Shown piece by piece: positions 8,687-16,464 of a DNA stretch of 64,000 nucleotides. A program made the translations under genes and the position numbers. The stretch comes from UBA11524 sp963617205 (GTDB lineage Bacteria > Bacillota > Clostridia > Christensenellales > Aristaeellaceae). The notes below the pieces were generated by a model. It was not told the origin of the DNA and did not search any database. It saw only the letters and a list, made by a program, of their open reading frames with translations. The DNA lies in the NCBI GenBank assembly GCA_963617205.1, contig CAVEOA010000004.1:62001-126000 (forward strand), in the 5' to 3' direction. The stretch's first letter is position 1. The number at the start of each line of letters is the position of its first letter.

Positions 8687-10150
8687 TCAGGAGTTGCGGG
8701 AGTAGTTGGGCGCTTCCTTCGTGATGGAGATATCATGCGGATGGCTTTCGGCAAGACCGGCACCGGTGATCTTGATGAACTCGGTGTTCTTGCGGAGGTC
8801 ATCGATGGTCTTTGCACCGCAGTAGCCCATGCCGGAGCGGATGCCGCCAACCATCTGGAACACGGTCTCGGACAGCAGTCCCTTGTAGGGCACGCGACCC
8901 TCGACGCCTTCGGGAACGAGCTTCTTGGCGTCATCCTGGAAGTAACGATCCTTGGAGCCGTGCTCCATGGCAGCCAGAGAACCCATGCCGCGATAGACCT
9001 TGTAGGAACGTCCCTGATAGATTTCGGTCGCACCGGGCGCTTCGTCGGTGCCGGCAAGCATGCTGCCGAGCATGACGCAGGAGCCGCCGGCAGCCAGTGC
9101 CTTGACGATGTCGCCGGAATACTTGATGCCGCCGTCAGCGATAACGCGGATGCCGTATTTGTCGGCTTCCTCGGCGCAGTCGGACACGGCAGTTACCTGC
9201 GGAACGCCGATGCCGGCAACCACACGGGTGGTGCAGATGGAGCCCGGGCCGATACCGACCTTCACGCAGTCAACGCCGGCGGAGATGAGGTCGTGCGTGG
9301 CGGCGGCGGTGGCAACGTTGCCGGCGAACAGCTGGATGTCGGGGTAGCGCTTGCGGATGGCTTCCACCTGACGCAGCACACCGACGGAATGACCATGGGC
9401 TGTGTCGATGGAGATGACGTCGACCTTCGCGTCAATCAGCGCATCGATACGGTCGAACACGTCATGCGTTACGCCGACAGCGGCGCCGCACAGCAGACGA
9501 CCCTTGGCGTCCTTGGCGGAATTCGGATATTTGGTGGACTTCTCGATGTCCTTGATGGTGATCAGGCCGCGGAGCATGCCGTTCTCATCGACGATGGGGA
9601 GCTTCTCGATGCGGTGCTTCGCCAGAATCTTTTTTGCCTCCTCCAGAGAGGTGCCGATGGGCGCGGTGATGAGGTTTTCGCTGGTCATGACCTCGCTGAT
9701 CTTGCGGGTATAGTCCGTTTCAAAGCGGAGGTCGCGGTTGGTCAGGATGCCGACGAGCTTGCCGTCGCGGGTGATCGGGACGCCGCTGATGCGATAGCGC
9801 GCCATCAGGTTTTCCGCGTCCTGAATCAGATGATCGGGAGAGAGAAAGAACGGATCGGTGATAACGCCGTGCTCGGAACGCTTGACCTTATCGACCTGAG
9901 CCGCCTGCTCGGCGATGCTCATGTTCTTGTGGATGATGCCCAGACCGCCCTCACGCGCCATGGCGATGGCCATACGGGAGTCCGTCACGGTATCCATGGC
10001 GGCAGACATCAGGGGAATATTCAGCTTAATGACCGGAGTGAGCTGAATGGAGAGATCAACTTCCTTGGGCAGCACCTCGCTGCGTGCGGGTACCAGCAGA
10101 ACATCGTCAAACGTAAGCCCTTCCCGAACAACCTTTTGCAGCATGGGCAA
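8687..10150 (-). CDS. guaB: IMP dehydrogenase
   Basis: A 487-residue enzyme converting IMP to XMP with NAD, the committed step of GMP synthesis. N-terminal sequence GLTFDDVLLVPARSEVLP is typical. A CBS-domain pair occupies about residues 95-205 (VITDPFFLSPD ... GLITIKDIEKS). The active-site loop GPGSICTTRVVAGIGVPQ contains the catalytic Cys near residue 305, and the C-terminal flap region has GMGSLAAM and VPEGVEGRVPYKG. Length matches the family. GAGGAGG lies before the ATG. It is monocistronic with its own promoter and terminator. Confidence 0.98.
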   Translation of the reverse strand: MPMLQKVVREGLTFDDVLLVPARSEVLPKEVDLSIQLTPVIKLNIPLMSAAMDTVTDSRMAIAMAREGGLGIIHKNMSIAEQAAQVDKVKRSEHGVITDPFFLSPDHLIQDAENLMARYRISGVPITRDGKLVGILTNRDLRFETDYTRKISEVMTSENLITAPIGTSLEEAKKILAKHRIEKLPIVDENGMLRGLITIKDIEKSTKYPNSAKDAKGRLLCGAAVGVTHDVFDRIDALIDAKVDVISIDTAHGHSVGVLRQVEAIRKRYPDIQLFAGNVATAAATHDLISAGVDCVKVGIGPGSICTTRVVAGIGVPQVTAVSDCAEEADKYGIRVIADGGIKYSGDIVKALAAGGSCVMLGSMLAGTDEAPGATEIYQGRSYKVYRGMGSLAAMEHGSKDRYFQDDAKKLVPEGVEGRVPYKGLLSETVFQMVGGIRSGMGYCGAKTIDDLRKNTEFIKITGAGLAESHPHDISITKEAPNYSRNS

Positions 10151-10225
10151 TTATCCTCCTCATCACGCCAAAAGTGAATTATCAGCAGGTCGCTGTCGAA
10201 TGCGGCTACCTGTAGGTTATCCATA

Positions 10226-10254
10226 ATTGTAACAAAGCGTAAACCCTTTGTCAA
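10226..10254 (-). promoter_or_regulatory. guaB promoter
   Basis: On the minus strand, TTGACA (10254-10249) and TACAAT (10231-10226) are separated by 17 bases. The leader is about 70 bases and I see no riboswitch fold in it. Confidence 0.8.
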
Positions 10255-10291
10255 TGGCTTGGATGACGAAAATTTGCCCGAAACGTAACAG

Positions 10292-10337
10292 AAAGGGTCA
10301 AGCGAGAAAAGCCCTTGCAGGACGCGGGGACAGCGTC
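10292..10337 (+). repeat. Dispersed intergenic repeat, short copy
   Basis: Three blocks, AAAGGGTCAAG (10292-10302), CCCTTGCAG (10312-10320) and GGGACAGCGTC (10327-10337), recur in the same order on the opposite strand at 21408-21348. The spacing here is shorter, so this looks like a deleted copy. It fills most of the gap between guaB and the VWA gene. Confidence 0.55.
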
Positions 10338-10364
10338 ATGGCCGGGGTGAAACAATGCGCCGAA

Positions 10365-11009
10365 TTACTTCTTCCTGCTGCGGAAGTCGCGCTCAATGCC
10401 CTTCTTCCAGCTGGCTGTCAGCGGTGCTGCGCCGCGCACGGCATCAATCGCGTCGCTGATGGACCTGAAATTCTGGCGAGTACCTTCGCTGTCCGCATGG
10501 TAATCCACCGCACGGTCGGCAGCAATGCCAAGCGTATCCGCCGTTTCCGCTGCATCGATGTTTGCGCCGAGGAAGAGGAACTCCCAGCCGTCGCGCTTCT
10601 TGCCTTCAATCATCTCCTTCACCTTGCGTCGCGCGTATTCGCGGCTTGCGTTTTCCATCCCGTCGGTGATGATGATGAACATGGTCTGTGCCGGCACGTC
10701 CTCCGGTCGGGCGTACCTGTGGATGCTCTCGATGTGGGCGATGGCGTGCCCGACCGTATCGAACAGCGCTGTGCAGCCGCCGGTGATGTAATCCTTCCGC
10801 GTCATGGGCCGCACCTTCTCCAGCGACACACGGTCGTGGACAAGACGCCAGCTTGAGCTGAACAGGAATGTCGTGATGAACGCCTCGCCGGGCTTGCCCC
10901 TCTGCTGGTCGAGCATGCTGTTGAAGCCGCCGATGGTATCTGCCTCAAGACCGTGCATGGAACCGCTGCAGTCGAGAATGAATACGAGCTCTGTCAGGCT
11001 GCCCTTCAT
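10365..11009 (-). CDS. VWA-domain protein (YegL-like)
   Basis: A 214-residue protein that is essentially one von Willebrand factor A domain. The metal-ion-dependent adhesion site begins with DCSGSM near residue 13, with downstream TGG (YITGGCTALFD) and DGMENAS motifs. No signal peptide or membrane helix, so it is cytoplasmic. YegL-like VWA proteins often accompany phosphatases or chaperone-like complexes, but none is adjacent here. I start at ATG 11009 because GGAGG precedes it by 7-8 bases; in-frame codons further upstream lack a site. Function unknown; binding through Mg-dependent contacts is family knowledge. Confidence 0.85.
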   Translation of the reverse strand: MKGSLTELVFILDCSGSMHGLEADTIGGFNSMLDQQRGKPGEAFITTFLFSSSWRLVHDRVSLEKVRPMTRKDYITGGCTALFDTVGHAIAHIESIHRYARPEDVPAQTMFIIITDGMENASREYARRKVKEMIEGKKRDGWEFLFLGANIDAAETADTLGIAADRAVDYHADSEGTRQNFRSISDAIDAVRGAAPLTASWKKGIERDFRSRKK

Positions 11010-11030
11010 GATGAATCCCTCCATATCGAA

Positions 11031-11070
11031 GAATAAGGCTGTGCAGCTTCTCTGTTGCACAGCCTTATTC
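11031..11070 (-). terminator. Perfect 15-bp inverted repeat between genes
   Basis: GAATAAGGCTGTGCA (11031-11045) and TGCACAGCCTTATTC (11056-11070) form a perfect stem with a 10-base loop. It lies downstream of the solute-binding protein gene (stop at 11113) and inside the leader of the VWA gene. The tail is only weakly T-rich, so it may be an inefficient terminator or an attenuator for the VWA gene. Confidence 0.6.
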
Positions 11071-11112
11071 TATCGGAAAGCGCGGGAGAATTGGTCGCCT
11101 GACAAGCGACAA

Positions 11113-12405
11113 TCATTCGGATTTTTGCACCGGTTCCATGCCGAGCTCCTGATAAATCTGATTGACATGCTCCTGACATGCTTCAGCGAAGCCGTCTGCG
11201 TCATATGCGCCGTTCAGATAGCGCTGAATGAGCGTTTGCAGCGTGTCATCGAGCAAAACAGGTGAATCGCCGGATATGTAGGCGTATTGCACGATGTCCT
11301 GATAGTGCGCGACATCCTCCGCAGTGATGTCGTACGGGTTGTCGATGAGGGCTTGTTTTGCCTCGCGCATATACTGCAATTCAAACGTGTCATCCTCGGT
11401 CGGCTCGGCGATGGCTTCAAGGCGCGCAATCTGCGCATCATAGTTCGCCAGCATGTCCTCATAGTCGTTGCGGATGTGTGGCTTGTTGAGAGAGGAATCC
11501 CAGAAATATGCGGTGCCGGATTCGTAGGCGGAGAGATACTCGATGAAGTCAACGGCGGCATCGATGTTGTCCGAATACGGATTCACGACCGCCACAACGG
11601 ATACGTAGTACAGCAGATTTTCTTCGCCATCCAGCACGGAGGGAATCAGCGCCATGTGCTGGCTGAGGTCGGTTGCAGCGCAGGCTGTGGTAAAGATTTC
11701 GGTCTCCCAATACATGGATTCCTGACTGGTTGCAGGAGCGGTATCCTTGATTTTGGCAGCCGTCCGCGCAAATTCCGGACGATAGAAATTGACCTGTCCG
11801 TCCGCAGCCTCGGAGGCGACGAGATATTGCGTCATGAAGAATTGCAGCATGCTTTCCTGCGTGTAGGGGTATTCGCCAATCAGCGTGTACTGGTCGCCCA
11901 GCAGACCGCTCTTGAGGATGCCATCGCAGACGTCAATCAGCTCGTCAAAGGTGGTCGGCTCGGTTTGCTCCGCCTCGGTCAGGATGTCGGGCATGACGAC
12001 CTGCCAGCTCCATGCCTGTGCATCGACATACCAGCCGATGAGAGCGTCGCCGTCCATCAGGGCGTTCCGGAATGCAGGATAGAGGTCGGACAGCTTATCC
12101 ATCAGTGCGGTGTTTTCGGTCAGGGGATAATAATAGTCCTGCTTCTTGATCTGGTCAAGCCCGTAGCGCGTCTGGAAAACGAAAACATCCACATTGGCGT
12201 CATGCGTGGCGATGGCTGTGGCAATATCGTTGAAGGTGCCGTAGCGGTAGGTGAGGTCATGGCCGGCGGCAGCATAATCATTGAAGGAAGGATAGTCGTA
12301 GCCTTCATAGAGGATGGTTAGGGATGCACCACTTTCAGCATTTGAGAGGCACAGATTGATGACTGAAAAGCAAAGAATCATCACAAAACAGAAAAATCTT
12401 TTCAT
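11113..12405 (-). CDS. Orphan extracellular solute-binding protein
   Basis: A 430-residue exported protein with signal peptide MKRFFCFVMILCFSVINLCLSNA, cut before ES. The layout fits a family-1 type ABC binding protein: an early beta-alpha region (SLTILYEGYDY), an alpha-rich centre and a C-terminal helix (TLIQRYLNGAYDADGFAEACQ) typical of the class. AGGAGG precedes ATG 12405; an in-frame upstream extension has no signal sequence and is not used. No permease or ATPase is adjacent. The protein at 52895 has the same organisation, so both appear to belong to a family of stand-alone binding proteins with a sensing or surface role. Substrate unknown. Confidence 0.8.
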   Translation of the reverse strand: MKRFFCFVMILCFSVINLCLSNAESGASLTILYEGYDYPSFNDYAAAGHDLTYRYGTFNDIATAIATHDANVDVFVFQTRYGLDQIKKQDYYYPLTENTALMDKLSDLYPAFRNALMDGDALIGWYVDAQAWSWQVVMPDILTEAEQTEPTTFDELIDVCDGILKSGLLGDQYTLIGEYPYTQESMLQFFMTQYLVASEAADGQVNFYRPEFARTAAKIKDTAPATSQESMYWETEIFTTACAATDLSQHMALIPSVLDGEENLLYYVSVVAVVNPYSDNIDAAVDFIEYLSAYESGTAYFWDSSLNKPHIRNDYEDMLANYDAQIARLEAIAEPTEDDTFELQYMREAKQALIDNPYDITAEDVAHYQDIVQYAYISGDSPVLLDDTLQTLIQRYLNGAYDADGFAEACQEHVNQIYQELGMEPVQKSE

Positions 12406-12499
12406 AAAAGCCTCCTTTTTTTGCGTGATCGGTCGAGTAAAGGAACATAGAGCGACATTTAATGCACCAACGGCAACCACTCCTTTATTCTTTTTTTTA

Positions 12500-12528
12500 A
12501 TTGTATCATCAAAAAATAAATATTTCAA
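12500..12528 (-). promoter_or_regulatory. Promoter of orphan solute-binding protein
   Basis: Minus-strand TTGAAA (12528-12523) and TACAAT (12505-12500) with a 17-base spacer in a very AT-rich stretch. The leader is about 90 bases. Confidence 0.7.
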
Positions 12529-12609
12529 TACGAAAAATAAATAAAATGCAAATTTTTCATAAAAAGTTCAATTAGTATGGAAATCAGAAATAAAACAAGC
12601 ACAAAGAAA

Positions 12610-12643
12610 GCTCCCGACAGAATGCAGCCATCCTGTCAGGAGC
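12610..12643 (-). terminator. Terminator of the COG0523 operon
   Basis: GCTCCCGACAG (12610-12620) pairs with CTGTCAGGAGC (12633-12643) with one wobble. On the minus strand it is followed by TTTCTTTG. It closes the two-gene metal GTPase unit. Confidence 0.7.
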
Positions 12644-12649
12644 CATCAA

Positions 12650-13585
12650 TTATGCGTTGAAATTCAGGTATTCTTCGGCAGGCGCCGGAACAATCTCCGC
12701 GCGCGCCTCCTGAAGCATCAGCATCTTCTCGCCCTGTGCGTCAACAGCCTTGCACTGTGCCGTCATGCGGAAGTAGTTCTTCGTGCCGGGTTTCTGCACG
12801 CCCTGCGTAATCCAGCCAATGGGCTGAATGTCGTTTGCGCAGCACGTCATTGCCATGCGTCCGAACATGTAGTAGCCGCGCGGCAGCGAACGATCCGCAA
12901 ACACCTGCCCGACAAGGCGAATGGTCTTGCGGTCGTAGCGGTCAGGATGGTCGAGCGAGTCAAGGTAGAACGTCGGAATGTCCTCATCCTTGATTTCGAT
13001 GACCGCCGCCTTCATGTTGTACGGCAAATCCTCATCCGCAACGCCGTCCTCGCTGGTGCCGTCGGTGTTCTCGAACAGGACGTTCGCCCGCGGATTTACA
13101 GCCTTGACCTGCCTGCGCCACGGGCTCTTTTCGGTGCCGGGCTTGCAGCGGTTGAACAGAATCAGGTCGGCAACCTTCATCGGGTCGGTCAGCATCTGCC
13201 GCATGTTGGTGAAGTAGTTGTCGAACGTGTTCGCATCGACGGTCGTGATGATTTGTACGACCTCCCACTTGCGCGGCAGCATACAAGAACCAAGCCGTTC
13301 AATCGTCCAAATGCTGTTGTATTCAACGAAGACGCGTTCAGGCTTGTATTGCTTGTCCAGCGCCTCCAGATGCGCGGTGTTCATCTCGTCCGCTTCGTCC
13401 AGCACGACAACCGTCGCGTTCTTGGCGGATTCGTATTCCTCCACGCCTTCCTCGCAGCACAGCACAAGCGTCTTCTGACCGCGCGAAAAATTCTCGTCCG
13501 TCAGCATGTTGTTGATCAGCTGGGTCTTGCCGCTTTCCAGAAAGCCTGTAATCAGGTAGACTGGCGTAAATTCCTGCTCGCTCAT
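12650..13585 (-). CDS. G3E (COG0523/CobW-like) GTPase with DUF1980-like C-terminus
   Basis: A 311-residue protein. Residues about 8-175 are a G3E P-loop GTPase domain with Walker A GFLESGKT. It departs from the family: the metal-binding CxCC motif is absent at the expected place, the usual IE(P/T)SG segment reads VEYNS, and the guanine-specificity motif is LFNRCK rather than NKxD. Residues about 215-300 match what I recall of the DUF1980/TIGR03943 (YcgQ) C-terminal domain: TIRLVGQVF, then YYMFGRMAMTCCANDIQPIGW, ending PAEEYLNF. It is translationally coupled (ATGA overlap) to the next gene upstream, a classic CxCC G3E GTPase, so the two may work as a pair in metal, probably zinc, handling. The fusion reading is from motif memory. 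Confidence 0.75.
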   Translation of the reverse strand: MSEQEFTPVYLITGFLESGKTQLINNMLTDENFSRGQKTLVLCCEEGVEEYESAKNATVVVLDEADEMNTAHLEALDKQYKPERVFVEYNSIWTIERLGSCMLPRKWEVVQIITTVDANTFDNYFTNMRQMLTDPMKVADLILFNRCKPGTEKSPWRRQVKAVNPRANVLFENTDGTSEDGVADEDLPYNMKAAVIEIKDEDIPTFYLDSLDHPDRYDRKTIRLVGQVFADRSLPRGYYMFGRMAMTCCANDIQPIGWITQGVQKPGTKNYFRMTAQCKAVDAQGEKMLMLQEARAEIVPAPAEEYLNFNA

Positions 13586-14739
13586 GCCTTGAACAGCTCC
13601 CGCAGTGCTTTTTCGTCGATGTGCGCGCCGATGACGCAGATGCGGCCGGTGTAATCCGCCGTGCCCGGACGGAACTGGCTCTCACCCGGCACGTAGTCGA
13701 ACTGGAACCATTCGCCTGCCGCGTTTTGCAGGACACCCTTGGCACGCAGCACGGTGCCGTATTCCTCCTCGTCGGACAGCTTGTCGAGCATGGCCTTGAT
13801 TTCGTCCTGCTCGTAGCGGTTCGCGGTCTCTACGCCGACAGACACGAACACCTCGTCCGCGTCATGACCGTGATGATGGTGATGATGATGCCCGCAGGAG
13901 CAGGCGTCGCCGTCCTCGTGGTCATGGTCGTGCTCATCATGGTCATGATGGTGGTGATGATGCTCGTGCTCATGCTCGTCGTCATCATCATCGTCCTCGT
14001 CATGATGACCGCCGCAGCACGGGCAGACGCCGTCCTCATGGTCGTGGTCGTCATGGTCATGGTCATGATGGTGGTGATGATGCTCATGCTCGTCCTCGTC
14101 GTCATCATCATCGTCCTCATCGATATGGATCTCCATCGGCTTGCCGGACTCGATGACCTCCAGCAGCGTATCGGCGGACAGGTCATCCCACGGCGTCGTC
14201 ACGATGCGGACGCCCGGATGCTGCTCCTCGACCAGTGCGCGGCTCTTCTCGATGCGTTCGGCGGACAGCAGCTGCGTGCGGCTGAAAATGACGGTCGCGC
14301 TCGTCTTGATCTGATCCAGGAAAAATTCGCCGAAGTTCTTCATATACATGCGGCACTTGCCGGCATCGACAACCGTCGCACAGCCGGACACAACCAGATC
14401 AGCATGACGCTCCTTCGCATGCTCGACCGCAACAAGAATCTCACTGAGCTTGCCGACGCCGGACGGCTCAATCAGCAGGCGGTCAGGATGGTACTTTTCA
14501 ATCAGCTCATCGACGGCCTTCTGGAAGTCGCCGACCAGCGTGCAGCAGATGCAGCCGGAATTGAGCTCATCCACAATAATGCCGGAATCCTTCATAAAGC
14601 TTCCGTCAACGCCGACTTCGCCGTACTCGTTCTCCAGCAGGATAATCTTCTCCTTGCTGATGCTGCCAGTCAGCAGCTTCTTGATGAGCGTGGTCTTGCC
14701 TGCACCGAGAAAGCCGGAAATAATGTTCACCTTTACCAT
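13582..14739 (-). CDS. COG0523 metallochaperone GTPase with His/Asp-rich metal-binding insert
   Basis: A 385-residue G3E GTPase. Walker A is GFLGAGKTTL near residue 9 and the metal-relay motif CICC is near residue 65 (NSGCICCTLVGDF). The IEPSGVG segment follows, and the metal-inserting C-terminal CobW_C-like domain ends the protein. Between the domains, about residues 206-295, lies an extreme His/Asp/Glu-rich segment with runs of up to seven His plus CPCCGG and CSCG clusters, built from a 40-residue duplication. The family (ZNG1, YeiR, YjiA) passes zinc or another metal to client enzymes under scarcity. It starts the two-gene operon with a good promoter; I see no certain Zur box. Confidence 0.93.
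   Translation of the reverse strand: MVKVNIISGFLGAGKTTLIKKLLTGSISKEKIILLENEYGEVGVDGSFMKDSGIIVDELNSGCICCTLVGDFQKAVDELIEKYHPDRLLIEPSGVGKLSEILVAVEHAKERHADLVVSGCATVVDAGKCRMYMKNFGEFFLDQIKTSATVIFSRTQLLSAERIEKSRALVEEQHPGVRIVTTPWDDLSADTLLEVIESGKPMEIHIDEDDDDDDEDEHEHHHHHHDHDHDDHDHEDGVCPCCGGHHDEDDDDDDEHEHEHHHHHHDHDEHDHDHEDGDACSCGHHHHHHHGHDADEVFVSVGVETANRYEQDEIKAMLDKLSDEEEYGTVLRAKGVLQNAAGEWFQFDYVPGESQFRPGTADYTGRICVIGAHIDEKALRELFKA
13941..14120 (-). repeat. 120-bp (40-codon) tandem duplication encoding His/Asp-rich metal site
   Basis: The string GGTCATGATGGTGGTGATGA starts at 13941 and again at 14061, exactly 120 bases apart, and the flanking bases also match closely. The duplication encodes two HEHHHHHHDHD-type modules separated by Cys-rich loops. 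Runs of GAT/CAT make slippage likely. Confidence 0.85.
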
Positions 14740-14799
14740 AGCTGTTATCTCCTATTCATACGCTTGCGGGGGTCTTGGCGGCAATTTCCGCCGACATGT

Positions 14800-14828
14800 A
14801 TTATAGCACAGTCGTCAAGGGGAAACAA
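14800..14828 (-). promoter_or_regulatory. Promoter of COG0523 operon
   Basis: Minus-strand TTGTTT (14828-14823) and TATAAT (14805-14800) with a 17-base spacer. A small GGCGG/CCGCC stem (14778-14792) lies in the leader. Confidence 0.65.
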
Positions 14829-14833
14829 GAGAT

Positions 14834-15286
14834 TCACAGCTGATTTGCGCTCTGCTGTTCCTCTTTTTCGCGCTCTGCCTGCGCCAGCGAGTTCGTGTCG
14901 ATGCTGTCGCGGTATACCACGAATTTCTGGAACAGGAACTCCGTGACGAAGTTCACCGCCATGTTGAGCACCTCAATCAGCCAATCGTGTACGCCGAGGC
15001 TGACAAGCACATCGCTCCACCAGCTCGTCAGCGCAATGAACACGACGTAGTACAGCGCGACAAGCAGCATCGCACGGCGGATATTGCCGTCCGAGCGGAA
15101 TGTATACCGCCGGTTGAACGTGAAGTTCCACAGCACCGACAGCACCAGCGACGGCAGGTAGCTCAGCAGATACCCTTCCAGATGCAGCACATCATGCAGC
15201 AGCGTGAAGCTCAGCAGCTGAATCAGTCCGGCAGACGCGCTGAACAGCGTGAACTTAATCGCCTGCCACACGTTCTTATTCTTCAT
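14834..15286 (-). CDS. GtrA-family membrane protein
   Basis: A 150-residue protein with four hydrophobic helices (about residues 10-32, 38-58, 70-92 and 100-122) and the GtrA signature between helices 2 and 3, NFTFNRRYTF, followed later by FLFQKFVVYRD. GtrA proteins are thought to move lipid-linked sugars or to assist glycosyltransferases that decorate cell-surface polymers. Here it stands alone with no glycosyltransferase next to it. GAGGG precedes the ATG by 7 bases. The charged tail rich in Glu and Gln after the last helix is variable in the family. Confidence 0.88.
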   Translation of the reverse strand: MKNKNVWQAIKFTLFSASAGLIQLLSFTLLHDVLHLEGYLLSYLPSLVLSVLWNFTFNRRYTFRSDGNIRRAMLLVALYYVVFIALTSWWSDVLVSLGVHDWLIEVLNMAVNFVTEFLFQKFVVYRDSIDTNSLAQAEREKEEQQSANQL

Positions 15287-15308
15287 GGAATGCCCTCCTC
15301 TTCGCAGA

Positions 15309-15377
15309 CAGACTCCGTCTGTTTTTTTTCGCAGACTTCGTCTGATTTTACCTCGCGGACTTTGCAGACTCCGTCTG
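15309..15377. repeat. Three copies of a 13-base hairpin with T-rich tails
   Basis: CAGAC-TCC-GTCTG at 15309-15321 is followed by eight T. CAGAC-TTC-GTCTG lies at 15332-15344 and CAGAC-TCC-GTCTG at 15365-15377, the last followed by five T. A fourth half-site (CGTCTG) ends near 15395. As oriented they look like plus-strand mini-terminators, yet both flanking genes (tsaD and gtrA) are on the minus strand. Confidence 0.7.
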
Positions 15378-15405
15378 TTTTTGGGACCTCGTCTGTTGTA
15401 TCATC

Positions 15406-16464
15406 TTAAACCAGCTTCAGCGAGGGAACCGCGTTCAACGTCAGAGGCGCAAGCTCTCCCTTGAGCATCCGGTAATAGGCAGCAGACCCGATCATCGCTG
15501 CATTATCCGTGCACAAATCAATCCGCGGCATATACAGCGTCAAGCCAGCCTTATCCGCTGCCTCCTGCATCATCCTTCTCAGCAGCCGATTCGCCGAGAC
15601 GCCGCCGGCCATCGCCAGCGCAGGCGCTTTGGTGTCCTTTGCCGCGAGCATCGCCTTTTCTACCAGCGCCGACACGACCGAGTACCGGAACGATGCCGCC
15701 ATATCCGCCTTCGGGAGCGGTTCACCCTTCATTTCCAGCTTGTTTGCCGCATTCAGGAACGCCGTCTTCATGCCGGAGAAGGAGTAGTCATACTTGCCGG
15801 GGGTGTGCGGATGCGGCAGCGTCATGTAGTGCGGATTGCCCTCCTCTGCCAGCGCGTCAATCCGAGGACCGCCGGGGTAGGGGAGCGTCAGCACGCGCGC
15901 CGCCTTGTCAAACGCCTCGCCGGCAGCATCGTCCATCGTCTGCCCGAGCAGCGTGTAGTCGCCATAATCGTTGACGCGCACCAGATGGCTATGTCCGCCG
16001 GAAACGACAAGGCACAGGAACGGCGGCTTCAAATCCGGATTCGAGATATAGTTCGCCGAAACGTGCCCTTCGATGTGGTTGACAGGAATGAGCGGCTTTC
16101 CGGCAGCGTAGCTCAGCCCCTTCATGCAGCTCACGCCGGTCAGCAGGGCGCCGACAAGCCCGGGACCGTAGGTGACAGCAAGCGCATCGACATCCGCAAG
16201 GCGCATATGAGCGGCGGCGAGCGCCTCGTCAATGACGCGGTCGCACGCCTCGACATGGGCACGGCTGGCGATTTCCGGCACAACGCCGCCATAGAGCGCG
16301 TGCAGGTCAATCTGGCTGAAAACGATATTGGATACGATGGTTCGCCCGTTCTCGACAATGGCGGCAGCCGTTTCGTCGCAGGACGTTTCCAGCGCGAGGA
16401 TGCGGACAGTGGACTGGCTGCGGAGGCGTTCAAGCGTTTCCGCAGCCTGCTCGGTATATGTCAT
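15406..16464 (-). CDS. tsaD: tRNA N6-adenosine threonylcarbamoyltransferase TsaD
   Basis: A 352-residue ASKHA-fold enzyme that transfers the threonylcarbamoyl group to A37 of ANN-decoding tRNAs, with TsaB and TsaE. Visible signatures are LALETSCDETAAAIV at residue 24, the metal-binding HIEGH at 130-134, SGGHSHL, and GGVSANRLLRRMM near the C-terminus. The first 20 residues are an extension relative to most homologues. The start is nevertheless well supported: AAGGAG lies just upstream and the ATG overlaps the preceding stop (ATGA). It shares an operon with the DUF1461 gene and prfB. Confidence 0.97.
   Translation of the reverse strand: MTYTEQAAETLERLRSQSTVRILALETSCDETAAAIVENGRTIVSNIVFSQIDLHALYGGVVPEIASRAHVEACDRVIDEALAAAHMRLADVDALAVTYGPGLVGALLTGVSCMKGLSYAAGKPLIPVNHIEGHVSANYISNPDLKPPFLCLVVSGGHSHLVRVNDYGDYTLLGQTMDDAAGEAFDKAARVLTLPYPGGPRIDALAEEGNPHYMTLPHPHTPGKYDYSFSGMKTAFLNAANKLEMKGEPLPKADMAASFRYSVVSALVEKAMLAAKDTKAPALAMAGGVSANRLLRRMMQEAADKAGLTLYMPRIDLCTDNAAMIGSAAYYRMLKGELAPLTLNAVPSLKLV

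Noticed and set aside
13621..14946. Plus-strand open frame with long runs of Met/Val opposite the COG0523 gene
   Set aside because: A by-product of the GAT/CAT repeats of the His-rich segment; no start site or domain.
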